Shown here: piece by piece, positions 9,824 through 18,984 of the stretch
How positions within the stretch are numbered: the stretch's first letter is position 1
Layout: every line of letters starts with the position of its first letter
NCBI RefSeq assembly: GCF_025024155.1
Contig: NW_026251863.1
Location: 1 to 32,032 of the forward strand
Origin: Gamsiella multidivaricata
Lineage: Eukaryota; Mortierellomycota; Mortierellomycetes; Mortierellales; Mortierellaceae
DNA: 32,032 bases
Direction: 5' to 3'
Translations under genes and position numbers: made by a program
Notes under the pieces: generated by a model
What the model saw: only the letters and a program-made list of their open reading frames with translations
Database searches by the model: none
What the model was told of the DNA's origin: nothing

Positions 9824-11092
9824 TCAACCCGCTGCGGACGATCCTCTGTCCGTTCTCGACCAGCCCACGCGCGTGATCTGATAGAGCGGCTGGTAGCCGA
9901 TGGCCTGCAGTAGTTGGTACGCGCAATTTTTGGCTGTATTATGCTGTGTACTGACTGCCTACATCTGTTGCTAATACGCAGTATATCTTGCAATACGCAG
10001 GGATTACATGTAGCCACCACAAGTAACGATGAGAGCAGAAACCAAAGTGACAACAACGGTGTTACCGATGGCGGTGACGCCAGCCAAAACCAAAGCCAAA
10101 GCCAAGGTTCTTCAATTGAGGTCAGTGCCGTAAGCGTCAGCTTAGTTGTCTATCTGTCTGTCGGGTCCATCATAAGATACTGACGCAATGTTCCTGTGTC
10201 AATTGCTCTGTCTTCAATAGCCATTGAAGAGGCGCATCGCTGAGGCTCAACGCCGTAGTGCTAAATGGCGTGCGCGAGTTGTTGAGTAAAGACACCTTCA
10301 TTCTCCGTGCTGCGAACATTATGGCATTGATCCAGACTCGCATCTTGCTCTTATTGATGTGGGAATAGTGGAGTTTTTTCTACCTTCTGATGTTTTCGAC
10401 GAGTGGAAGCAGCAGTATCAGCACAGTATCTCTACGAACTTTGTCTATTCAAAAACCTACGAGTACGAAAGTACAGGCATGTTTAAGTATCGTCGTATTA
10501 CCTTAGAGTGCCAGTGCTCTAAGAAGATACGGATCCAGAAGAACAGATTAAAAGGAGGTTTTTTTCTGGTAAATCGAGGAATACAAGGCCGGGTACAGTA
10601 TATCATGCAGGCCTCAGACATGACACTCCAAGTATGATCCTTCACGCGCCTTGGAGTGCTATACGATGTTGAGATTGACTTTAGCAGGGCTACTGGCGGC
10701 CATGTCATTAGCTGCTCATGCGAATATTTTCGCTCATAGGCGACTTGCTGCAAGCACATCGCTTTGGTGCAGCTGGAGATGCCTTCTATGAAGTTGTTCA
10801 GAGAGGAACTATGAACGTATGAAGAGAAATTCCGCCCAGACATGCTCGAGCCAGACCCGAAGCGCCTTCATTGCCATCCTTGGATGCCCTGGGGGGCCAT
10901 TGCTTTGAACGCTTTACCGCCTTGAACGCATTACGGGACATATGTGCACCTTTACCACACAAGGAGCGGATCAATCTCTACTTACAACAAGCACACCAAC
11001 AATTTGAAGATGCCCTCGATTTGTTTGAAGCAATTTCTCCTCGGAAACAAGGCCACGATCTTAGCAATAAACGGCAACGACAACGCTACTAG
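9824..11092 (+). pseudogene. SWIM zinc-finger protein of mobile-element type, dead copy
   Basis: One long reading is interrupted by stops. An upstream piece has RDLIERLVADGLQ then TAG (9911). A Gln/Ser/Asn-rich exon ends SQGSSIE at 10120. A 100-nt GT-AG intron (10121-10220) follows. The second exon starts PLKRRIAEAQRRSAKWRARV and runs through FLPSDVFDEWKQQYQH, GMFKYRRITLECQCSKKIR, then a SWIM finger, CSCEYF....CCKHIALVQLEM (CxC..CxH). The second exon keeps one frame to about 10865 despite four in-frame stops (TAA, TGA, TAG, TGA); a frame change then leads into GGHCFERFTALNALRDI to the stop at 11092. SWIM fingers occur in MULE transposases and related zinc proteins. The family here is probably a transposon protein of Mucoromycota (inference). 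All five stops could come from single C-to-T changes. Confidence 0.65.
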
Positions 11093-11975
11093 AGCTGATG
11101 ATGGAGTTTCCATGCACATACAAGGGCGATTTTTCTCACGGTAGATAGTAAAAATCTGGAATAAAGTTTTACGCACAAAACCAATGCAGACCGTGGGGGG
11201 GGAGCAGGGGGCGGAAAGAGAACTTGGACACTGAATCATTCTTGAATTCTTTCGACAGCACAAAACGGCCAATTGCTATGGTTATACTTATAGGAGAGAA
11301 GCGCCAATGCCCTCAATCGATAGATATGCTATTCATCTACAAGATAAAAAAACCGTGAAGAAAATCCAATGAGTATCCATGGACCTGTACCCGGAAATGG
11401 TATGCAGCGTCGCTTCACGCGAATTCATTCTCTTCAGAAGACCGCATCTCACCGGTTCACTTGATCGTCTCTCCACTTTTCAATGATACCATTGATATCT
11501 ATGGAAGATAGCTACAGGATGGAAGCTGTATTTAACAAATCTGTTCAGTATTCATGGACTTCTCTTACTAGGACATCACAAACTTGAGTCATTTTTGGCA
11601 ACTCAACGCCCTTGTCTATAAATGAACTTTTGTTTTCGACATATAAAAGTATGCTGCTTTCCTATGCATTGGATTCTCCATTGCCGACTCATACTTTTCA
11701 GAAAATATGAGTCGGTTTCAATGTATAATGCTTATTTCGACGCGTGTCAAAGAAACTTGACAGATACTCCGCTGTAGTTGATCTTACCCAAGTGTTCAAT
11801 TTCAGTCTGCCACATAGTGCATCCATTCAGGTTGATTTAAAAGTGCTGTAACTCCAATAAGAACATAGGTTTTAATGATATCTACTAGTTGCGAAAAGAC
11901 TGAGTGTGTTTGAGCCAGTATTGGAGGACTTTACTATGTAGCATGTTAGACCCTAGAATCCTATGTAGGACTAAT
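11093..11975. other. AT-rich spacer
   Basis: I found no gene here. Features seen: a G-run at about 11190-11213, a short perfect hairpin at 11684-11715, and generally low complexity. It probably holds more-degraded mobile DNA, but nothing can be named. Confidence 0.4.
11684..11715. repeat. Perfect 10-bp inverted repeat (hairpin)
   Basis: CCGACTCATA (11684-11693) pairs with TATGAGTCGG (11706-11715) across a 12-nt loop. No run of T follows, so it does not look like a terminator. It may be a protein-binding palindrome or a leftover element end. Confidence 0.6.
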
Positions 11976-11976
11976 T

Positions 11977-12097
11977 GCATATAAGGAGAGTCAATGCATA
12001 TAGGGAGGAGGACAGTATGCATGTAGGAAGAACCGATGCATATAGGGAGAAGAATGGTATGCATGTAGGGAGCAATGTGCACATAGGAAGCAGCTTG
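11977..12097 (+). repeat. Alternating 19/23-nt tandem repeat
   Basis: Six copies of a unit beginning GCATATAGGGAG or GCATGTAGGAAG start at 11977, 11996, 12019, 12038, 12061 and 12079. The spacing alternates 19, 23, 19, 23, 18 nt, so the higher-order unit is about 42 nt. It sits just before the transposase relic. Both strands can be read through it as short His/Met-rich frames, but that is a by-product of the repeat. Confidence 0.8.
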
Positions 12098-12112
12098 CAG
12101 AGGATCGGGTAT

Positions 12113-12934
12113 TTACGCAAGGTAAGCGAAACCGACTGGTATTCTACCTCAAGGCTAGCTTTTTCGCAGACTGGAAGGCACGGCGCCAGGTCAGCATTGG
12201 AACCGCTTTCACTCAACATGAGCGCCCGCACGCTTATACCACCAAGGGCTTCGCCAGCAGTTCCGAGGCCAAGAAGGAGAGGGCCTGTCAGATCAAGACA
12301 CGCTATGGCTGTCATCGCAGAGGTGTGAAGCACATGGTCAAGGGTAGGCAGCCAGGCGGAAAGTCTGGGAAGACCAGACTGAGACTTGCTTCGAATAGAT
12401 GTGGATGTTCGTCCCATTTTAATGCCATATATCGTCCACTACAAACACGCGATGGCATGCCAGGAAAAACTTACCGCATCGAATACAATTACCAGCACAT
12501 AGACACTCTGGGCGACAAAGGCAACATCGGCACTCAGCAAAAGTCCAAGGCCATGAAAAAAAGGATTAAAGCTATGCTTATGAGGGGAATGTCGATCTCC
12601 GTTATTATGATGCCAGTTAACAATCGACTATGCAAGGTTTACTCGTTTAATGGAGGGTGGCGACAACCAACGACTCTCCAGGGACGACTTCATCACCTAC
12701 GACGACGCCTATAACCTTCTGTATGCGTTGACTGCTAAACAAATGAGAAAGGATGACGACCCACTCATTTCTGCTCGGCTTTGGATGGAGGACCTTGAGA
12801 ATCAAAATTACTTCACCTATTACGATCGGGAACACGGCCTCTATCGTGGATTTTCATCGCCACGGCAGCTGACTGAGCTGCGAAAGTGGGGGGATGTTTT
12901 CTGTTTTGACAGGACTCACCATGCTTGTGGGTAA
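12113..12934 (+). pseudogene. MULE/FAR1-like transposase, N-terminal half, broken
   Basis: An open reading from about 12113 gives SFFADWKARRQVSIGTAF, then KTRYGCHRRGVKHMVKG, RCGCSSHFNAIYRP and KTYRIEYNYQHIDTLG. This pattern (aromatic/basic block, Cys pair, then Tyr/His block) resembles the FAR1/WRKY-GCM-type DNA-binding domain at the front of MULE transposases. After one frame change near 12620-12650 the protein continues DDFITYDDAYNLLYALTAKQ, DPLISARLWMEDLENQNYF, and ends FCFDRTHHACG. The last block matches the first catalytic motif of MULE transposases (VLxFDxTYxTN-like; here D-R-T-H). A GT donor-like GTAAGT follows at 12936, but the remaining catalytic domain is absent. The gene is broken by truncation and a frameshift. 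Confidence 0.6.
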
Positions 12935-13217
12935 GTCCTCCTGTAATGTTACCAATTACCTTTGTCACTAACATTTACAAACCTTATGGATAATGAACGT
13001 GCCGCACCCAAGTGTGGAGGTTCTGGATGCTTTGACAAAGGACACATGAGCTGCGCGACACCTTTATTCCAGTTGTATCTTCCCATAGCCGTAGTAACAA
13101 GCGTGCACGGCAACGTTGAATGAAATAAAATGCTTGTTATTGTCATTTCGATTGAGTCAAGTTGCTCACTCAGCTCCAAACTCATAATGGGCCATTAAGG
13201 CATGTAAATAGTTATAA
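12935..13217. other. Spacer between MULE relic and Fanzor gene
   Basis: No sequence matching the rest of a MULE catalytic domain is visible, and no clear gene. It may contain the unseen first exon or promoter of the Fanzor gene. Confidence 0.35.
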
Positions 13218-14859
13218 TATCGACTGGAAAAGAATGGGGCGATTGCGAACGAGTTCAGGAGAGATAGGCTCTCAATTGACCTACCATTGGCTTTTAACGC
13301 GTCGTCCAGTTGCAGGCAGTTCACAACTGGGCCAATTGGGTTGGACTCGGATGTGATGTGCGAAAATTTTGCATGCGCGCGAGTGCCTGCAAGGGGAAGT
13401 GTGTGCCCGGAGCGAGAGTTGTTCTACTCTATCCACGATAGCTTCCACGAGGACGTTTTAGGAGCTTTAAAAATGGACTCAACCAAGAAGTACAAACTGA
13501 GCGAACTTGAGGCTACTTTTGCAAGAATGACGCCCGGCGGGCTCCTTTGCAACCTAATATGTCCCCTCAATAGGAAAAAGGGCTGCTTCTCCAAGATCGA
13601 GGTCATCAAACTTGAGCCCAAAGGCCACGTGTGCCAATACACAAAGCGGTACGTACTCACAGGCACGTTCCAGACGGACGGACTCCAGCTGCGGTTGCTA
13701 GCCTGCGACACGCGTGTCACAAAGGGGTACAAGCCCTCAAATCCCGTTCCTGGCCGAGTTGACCCAAGATGGGAACCGATCAGTGGTTGAAAGAGATTAG
13801 GAACGAGCTCTCTGGATCGACAAAGGAACTCCAGGACACGTTTGGCAGGCAAGTTTTTTTTTTTTTTTTTTTTTTTTTTTGGAAGGTAGTCTCTTCAAGG
13901 ACTAGAATATTAAACACTCATTCTATAGTTCCCTTTGTGTAGTGACGGTAGGGATGTCTGCATTGGTGGCATTGACCTGGGCCAGGTGGTCACAGCAGCC
14001 GTCAGTGTTTTTATCCCTGATCTCCCCTTGGCGGATGGAACACTACCTTGGCCACCGACAGGGAAGTACCGCACTTTCAATATCAAGCAAAAGGCCTTGA
14101 TGCAGCCTCAGTTCAAGTATCGCAGAGCTATCGAAGGGCGCAAGACCGACGAGATCCATGATGCCGAGAGTTCACTATTGCCGAGAAGAGACATTATTGA
14201 TGAGGACGTTCGGTTGTTCTTGAACTCAATGGATAATAACAGACAGGTGTTGAACGAGCACTACAACCAATCGTTCCGGCATCGTCGCGATACTTGGGAT
14301 CTGAAAAAAGCGAGGGATGCAGAGGACCGAATCGCTATCGAGGCTATTCTCAAATTGGTAAAAGAAGACAACCAGAAGAAAGCTATTCCAGCCAACAAGG
14401 TGCTGTGGGTTGTGGGTCTCGGCAAGTTCGGCACCTCGTCTGGGTTGACTTCACTGCACGGCACATTCAGCGCAAAGTCGATCTCAGCGGTAAGAGCATT
14501 GATATAACGCTATGTTTTGTGGCCCTATTACAGGCAAACACGATCTAATCGAATCGCAAATTATCCTGTCCTTATAGTTCAGGACCAGGGGTCATGCGGT
14601 GGTCGGTATCAACGAATACTACACGTCGCAAAAGTGTCCGTTCAATGGCCCTGTTGGTCCAAGCAGAAAATGCGACCATGGATTTGTTGGACGGGTGAAT
14701 ATGCGTGGCATGTATTGTTTAGCCTGCCAGATGCCTTTCCACCGCGACAGCATGGCTGCACAAAACATGGTGCGAGCTGCCCAGTATAGGCTTTTCAAGG
14801 GCATACGACCTGCTGAACTTCAGCCTTTGGACTCCAACGGCCAGCCGATATGGTCCTAG
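13218..14859 (+). pseudogene. Fanzor (eukaryotic TnpB-like, OMEGA RNA-guided nuclease), probably decayed
   Basis: The C-terminal core is diagnostic. RuvC-I is CIGGIDLGQVVTAAVS, with Asp encoded at 13974-13976. Next come GKYRTFNIKQKA and VLWVVGLGKFGTSSGLTSLH. The RuvC-II block is VVGINEYYTSQKCP, with Glu at 14614-14616. A zinc ribbon (CP...C, then YCLAC) precedes RuvC-III FHRDSMAAQNM, with Asp at 14746-14748. The tail LQPLDSNGQPIWS is typical of fungal members. Proposed introns: 13853-13928 (weak GTTTTT donor, contains 27 T) and 14490-14577 (GTAAGA..TAG), both phase 0. The N-terminal part (13218-13790) includes GGLLCNLICPLNRKKGC and LLACDTRV. Between 13730 and 13785 the reading needs two frame changes to link KGYKP to IPFLAELTQDG to QWLKEIRNELSG, so this copy is probably inactive unless the assembly is wrong. 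The true start is not visible. Confidence 0.82.
13854..13880. repeat. Poly-T run of 27 inside the Fanzor intron
   Basis: A homopolymer of 27 T sits directly after the proposed donor of the first Fanzor intron. Its length is prone to sequencing error, but it lies in the intron and does not affect the frame. Confidence 0.9.
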
Positions 14860-15100
14860 CGACTCAATCATCAGCGGGTTTAACTGTTTTTATATGACGT
14901 ACCGGTATTACGCTAATCATGCATTTTTATTTACTTTATTTAGGCAACATAAGGACACCCCAGTACGCGTCATGGAATTCGGCTTACGACTACACCAGGT
15001 CTCGAAGCATACATCTCGCTCCCATCCTCTCCATCCTCTCTCCAGCTCAGCTTCACTCACATAAAAACATTCAATTACAGTAAAAACAAGAAAGATAACT
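14860..15100. other. Fanzor 3' flank and proteasome gene promoter
   Basis: By analogy with known Fanzor loci, the guide (omega) RNA could be encoded near or after the 3' end of the gene. The only structure I can point to is a spaced near-inverted pair, ATGACGTAC (14894-14902) and GTACGCGTCAT (14963-14973). From about 15000 on the sequence is pyrimidine-rich and A-rich leader of the proteasome gene. Confidence 0.3.
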
Positions 15101-16538
15101 ATGGCTGGCTCTTATGATCGCGCTTTGACCGTCTTCTCGCCCGATGGTCACCTCTTCCAAGTCGACTACGCTGTCGAGGCTGTCCGCAAGGGAAGCTGCG
15201 TCGTAAGTGCACAGGAACGCGTCTTTGCCTTATTAGAATAGCTCTGTAATAACGCTTCTCGTCCTCCGGCAGAGAGGAAGATATATCCACCGAAGTTCTG
15301 CATCTTTTGAAGCACCCCATCATACTCTCCGCTATTCATTCTGAGATACTATCTGCATTGTCGTCGTCAATTTGCTAGGTCGGTGTCCGTGGCTCTGACG
15401 TTGTGGTTTTGGGCGTCGAGAAAAAGTCGGCCATGAAGCTCCAGGATGAACGCACAGTAAAGAAGATCTGCATGCTGGATGACCACGTTTGTCTTGCCTT
15501 TGCTGGTAAGAGTCGTTCCCTTTTCCGTGAACGCAACTGGAAACATCAATGTCTCTGCAAGGACAAGAAAGGCAGAGAGGACGCGTCTTTATCGCAGGTG
15601 GATAGCAATTAGCACTGATCCAAATGGCTTCAAATGCTTGATGGACACAACATTTAGGTCTTTCGGCGGATGCTCGCGTATTAATCAACAAGGCAAGGAT
15701 AGAATGTCAGAGCCACAGACTTACAGTGGAGGATGCAGTCTCGATCGAATATATTACGCGCTATATTGCAGGGGTACAGCAGGTAAGGATCCAATACGTC
15801 TGCTCTTGCTTTTCGCCAACTCGCTCGATGGACCGCATTAGCACAAATCCTGTCTAGCTGTCACATCTATATCGTTTCCATCATTGCTAATATCTCACTT
15901 TACGGGCTGATTTCGATCGACAATTTAGAAATACACGCAGAGCGGAGGAGTCCGTCCGTTTGGAATCTCGACATTGATCATGGGCTTTGATTCAGACAAG
16001 GTGCCCAAGCTGTACCAGACGGACCCCTCGGGTGTTTACTCTGCATGGAAGGCCAATGCTATCGGTCGATCTTCAAAAACTGTTCGCGAGTTTCTGGAGA
16101 AGAACTATAAGGAGGACATGAACAGAACCGAAGCAATTAAACTTGCTATCAGATCATTGCTTGAGGTAAATATAGAGGAACTTATGATCTTATCGCTGTT
16201 CTAGACTGACATTGCGAACGTTTGTAATGGATTTTTTTCTAACATTCTCTTTTCATTACTAATTAGGTTGTTCAAACTGGAGCGAAGAACATTGAGATTG
16301 CCATCATGGGAACGGACAGCGTTATCCAGGTAAGAGAATATGCTCGATAAGGCATGCAAACGCTTTCTTGGCAAAAGCATGGGTGTGTTGACCTAACGCT
16401 GCCTTGATTTGTATTTTTAAAAAAAAAAATTGACACCAGCGTCTGGAGCTGGCGGAGATCGAGACAGTTGTAGCAGAGATTGAGGCCGAGAACGAGAAGG
16501 AGAAGGAGAAGAACAAGCCCACGTCATCTCAGCAGTAG
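15101..16538 (+). CDS. PSMA7: 20S proteasome subunit alpha type 7 (alpha-4, yeast Pre6)
   Basis: Six exons join in frame: 15101-15202, 15379-15505, 15658-15782, 15929-16165, 16267-16329 and 16440-16538. They give 250 aa, close to the 248 aa of the human subunit. The N-terminus has the alpha-subunit signature [20 protein letters not shown]. It is followed by [16 protein letters not shown], the conserved [39 protein letters not shown] and [20 protein letters not shown]. The C-terminus is charged ([11 protein letters not shown]) and ends SSQQ. The subunit sits in the outer ring of the 20S core and contributes to gating and docking of the regulatory particle; it has no catalytic Thr. All introns are GT-AG, and the fifth carries an A-run before its acceptor. 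A probable poly(A) signal AATAAA lies at 16637. The gene looks intact. Confidence 0.97.
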
Positions 16539-17024
16539 AGTTGGATTAAGATATCCTGGATGCGCTTCCCCTCTATGTTGTAACAGGAACATGTAACACA
16601 ATAAGGATGCTCTTTATGCACCATTAAACAGCGAGCAATAAAAAAACGAATCATACGGCTACAGCAATGGGATTCATAGCGCATCTATTATCATGTATGC
16701 AAAGCATCGATGGCAGCTGCACGCGCGTTCCTTTATACCCTTGCATAGCACTTTGTTGTATGACCGCGGTGATTGGGTGACCCTTGGTCAGGTCGCATGT
16801 GGAGAGCAAAGACATCTTACGCGCCACCATCGCGCCGTTTTCTTTGTCGATAAGGTTACGCCACCGCTTCAGTGCTTCAAGTGTTTCTTTTGTTCCACAT
16901 CCTTCAGTTCCTTTGATTAATCTTGTCTATTCAAACCCCTTCGATCATTCCTTTAAGCCTTCCTCCTCACATCCGCCCTCTTTCCATTTAGTACTGAGAT
17001 TCCGACGAAAACAACTTTTTCAGG
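16539..17024. other. Spacer: 3' end of PSMA7 and promoter of RAE1
   Basis: AATAAA at 16637-16642 probably ends the proteasome transcript. The rest is C/T-rich leader. A good 3' splice site (ACTTTTTCAG at 17014-17023) stands directly before the first visible RAE1 ATG. An earlier exon may therefore exist here, but I could not identify it. Confidence 0.45.
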
Positions 17025-18629
17025 ATGATGCTCGCAAATCAAGCCCAACCAAAGGATATCGAAGTATTGTGCACCGCTTGAATGCACTCTCATAGTACTC
17101 TTCGCCTCTCCATCCACCTTCAAAACTAAACAGCCCTATGATTCCCTCTGTCGATAGGTGACAGCTCCCCCGACTGATGGTGTCTCAGACCTCGCATTCT
17201 CGAAGACGAGTGATCTTCTCGCGGCGACGTCCTGGAACAATGAGGTATGAATCAGGGCCAGCATCCGTACTGAATAATGCTTCAGCACCAAGGAGACTCA
17301 TGTTGTCGTTGCTCCTCTATATGTATTAGGTCCGTATCTGGGAAGTTATGGGAGACGGGTCGACAGTTGCAAAGGCTATGTATTCGCACGAAGGACCCGC
17401 ACTGACTTGTCAGTGGAGCGCTGTAAGTTGAGATATTCGACCCGAAAGAAGCAGTGGACAAAGGACCGAAAACCATGATCTTCCTGACAGACTTGCTCTG
17501 TCAAACACGTAGGACGGATCCAAGCTAGCGTCCGGAGGCGCGGATAACGCAGGAAGACTTTTCGACGTGACGACAGGTCAGCCCACACAGTTTGCAAAGC
17601 ACGACGCGCCCATTAAAAGTCTGCGCTGGATCGATGGACCCAACATTGTGGCGACCGGCAGTTGGGACAAGACCATCAAGGTAACAGCAGCATATGCAAT
17701 GATGTTCAGGACAACAACTTACCGGCGATGGCGTTGTGATCCTCGTTTTTAGTGAAAAAATTCGATATCCAACATCACCATTCCACCTTCTGCTATATCA
17801 CTATCATCTTAGTACTGGGATCTCCGCCAGCAAAGTCCGGTTTCTTCGGTGGCGTTGAGTGATCGACTGTATTCAATGGACACACATGGCTCGTTGCTGG
17901 TGGCAGCTATGGCGGACCGTCAAATTACTATGTATGATATGAGTAACCCCACGGTCCCCTTCCGCACCATGGAGAGTCCGCTCAAGATGCAGACCCGCGT
18001 AGTGTCATGTTTTTCGACAGGTGGAGGATTCGCAGTCGGAAGTATCGAAGGGCGCGTCGCCATTCAGTACACGGATGTCAAGGATAGCCAGTAAGCCGCT
18101 GGGAATGTGTGTGTATTCATGTGTTCGAGCGAACGAATTGTACGGTTTATAACTAATGCCACTTTTATCTTACAGAGGAAACTTCTCGTTCAAATGCCAT
18201 CGTGATGGTGCGCCGGCAGCGCGGGATTCTTCAGTATTTGCGGTGAACGCGATCTCATTCCACCCGGTTTACGGCACTTTTGCGACTGCAGGGTCGGACG
18301 GTGGATTCACATTCTGGGACAAGGACTCAAAGCAAAAGCTGAAAGTGTTCAATAAGCAGCCACTGCCCATCTCGACTGCGGCCTTCAACCGAAACGGAAG
18401 TATTTATGCATATGCTGTCAGCTATGACTGGAGCAAGGTGAGCCTGCGATAACCTTTTATTGTCGTTGTTTTTCATGGAACGCAGTCAAGAAGATGCAAA
18501 GAGGCTAGACTGACCACGTTTTAATTTGATATGACCTATTAGGGCTACACTGGTGCACCTGCAGAGCAAAAAAACGCAATCATGCTGTGCCCTGTTCAGG
18601 ACTCGGACATCAAGCCAAGGAAGAAGTAA
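17025..18629 (+). CDS. RAE1: mRNA export factor RAE1/Gle2, WD40 protein
   Basis: Seven exons join in frame: 17025-17063, 17158-17244, 17330-17422, 17513-17680, 17813-18090, 18176-18437 and 18543-18629. The product is 337 aa. WD40 repeats are evident: VRIWEVMGDG, GRLFDVTTGQ, GSWDKTIKYWDLR, then FRTMESPLKMQTRVV, GFAVGSIEGRVAIQY, NFSFKCHRDG, AINAISFHPVYGT-like FHPVYGTFATAGSDG, and the family end YAYAVSYDWSKGY with PRKK. RAE1/Gle2 binds the GLEBS motif of Nup98-type nucleoporins and promotes mRNA export; it also acts in spindle control. The N-terminus (MMLANQAQPKDIEVTAPP) is about 30 residues shorter than the human or yeast protein, and a splice acceptor precedes it, so an upstream coding exon may be missing. 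AATAAA is at 18790. The gene otherwise looks intact. Confidence 0.95.
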
Positions 18630-18984
18630 AACAAGGGGTAAACGCGCTTATTCCCACCAGCTGCATGAAAGATGGCAATTGGCTTGAGCCCTGCTACAGC
18701 CAAGAGCCTTTAGTACCGAGTCATTGCTGTGTATTCTCGCAAAGCACTACGTCAACTAAGAACCATTGCGAAACAATTCATGTACAGATAATAAAGATGG
18801 GCTGCTGTATTGTACAAAATGATGTACATCCATGTACTTAAACTAGCTGCGGGATCAATCAAGCCCCGGTCTCATCGTCGTCTTCAAATGCGAGCAGCAT
18901 AATATACTGTATAATTTTCAAAGCGAGAAGAAAATAAAAGACGATGAAGGGGCTATTGATCGCGCGTTAGATAACCATCAAGTC
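18630..18984. other. Spacer between RAE1 and the MCC pseudogene
   Basis: The 3' UTR of RAE1 ends near AATAAA 18790-18795. On the minus strand I looked for the last biotin-carboxylase exon (the segment after AMKME) and did not find it. Confidence 0.5.

Noticed and set aside
11977..12097. CRISPR-like array
   Set aside because: The spacing of 19/23 nt leaves no spacers, the organism is eukaryotic, and no cas genes are present.
11977..12328. His/Met/Arg-rich frames over the tandem repeat
   Set aside because: Both strands are open because of the repeat itself; the coding signal of the MULE relic is in a different frame starting after it.
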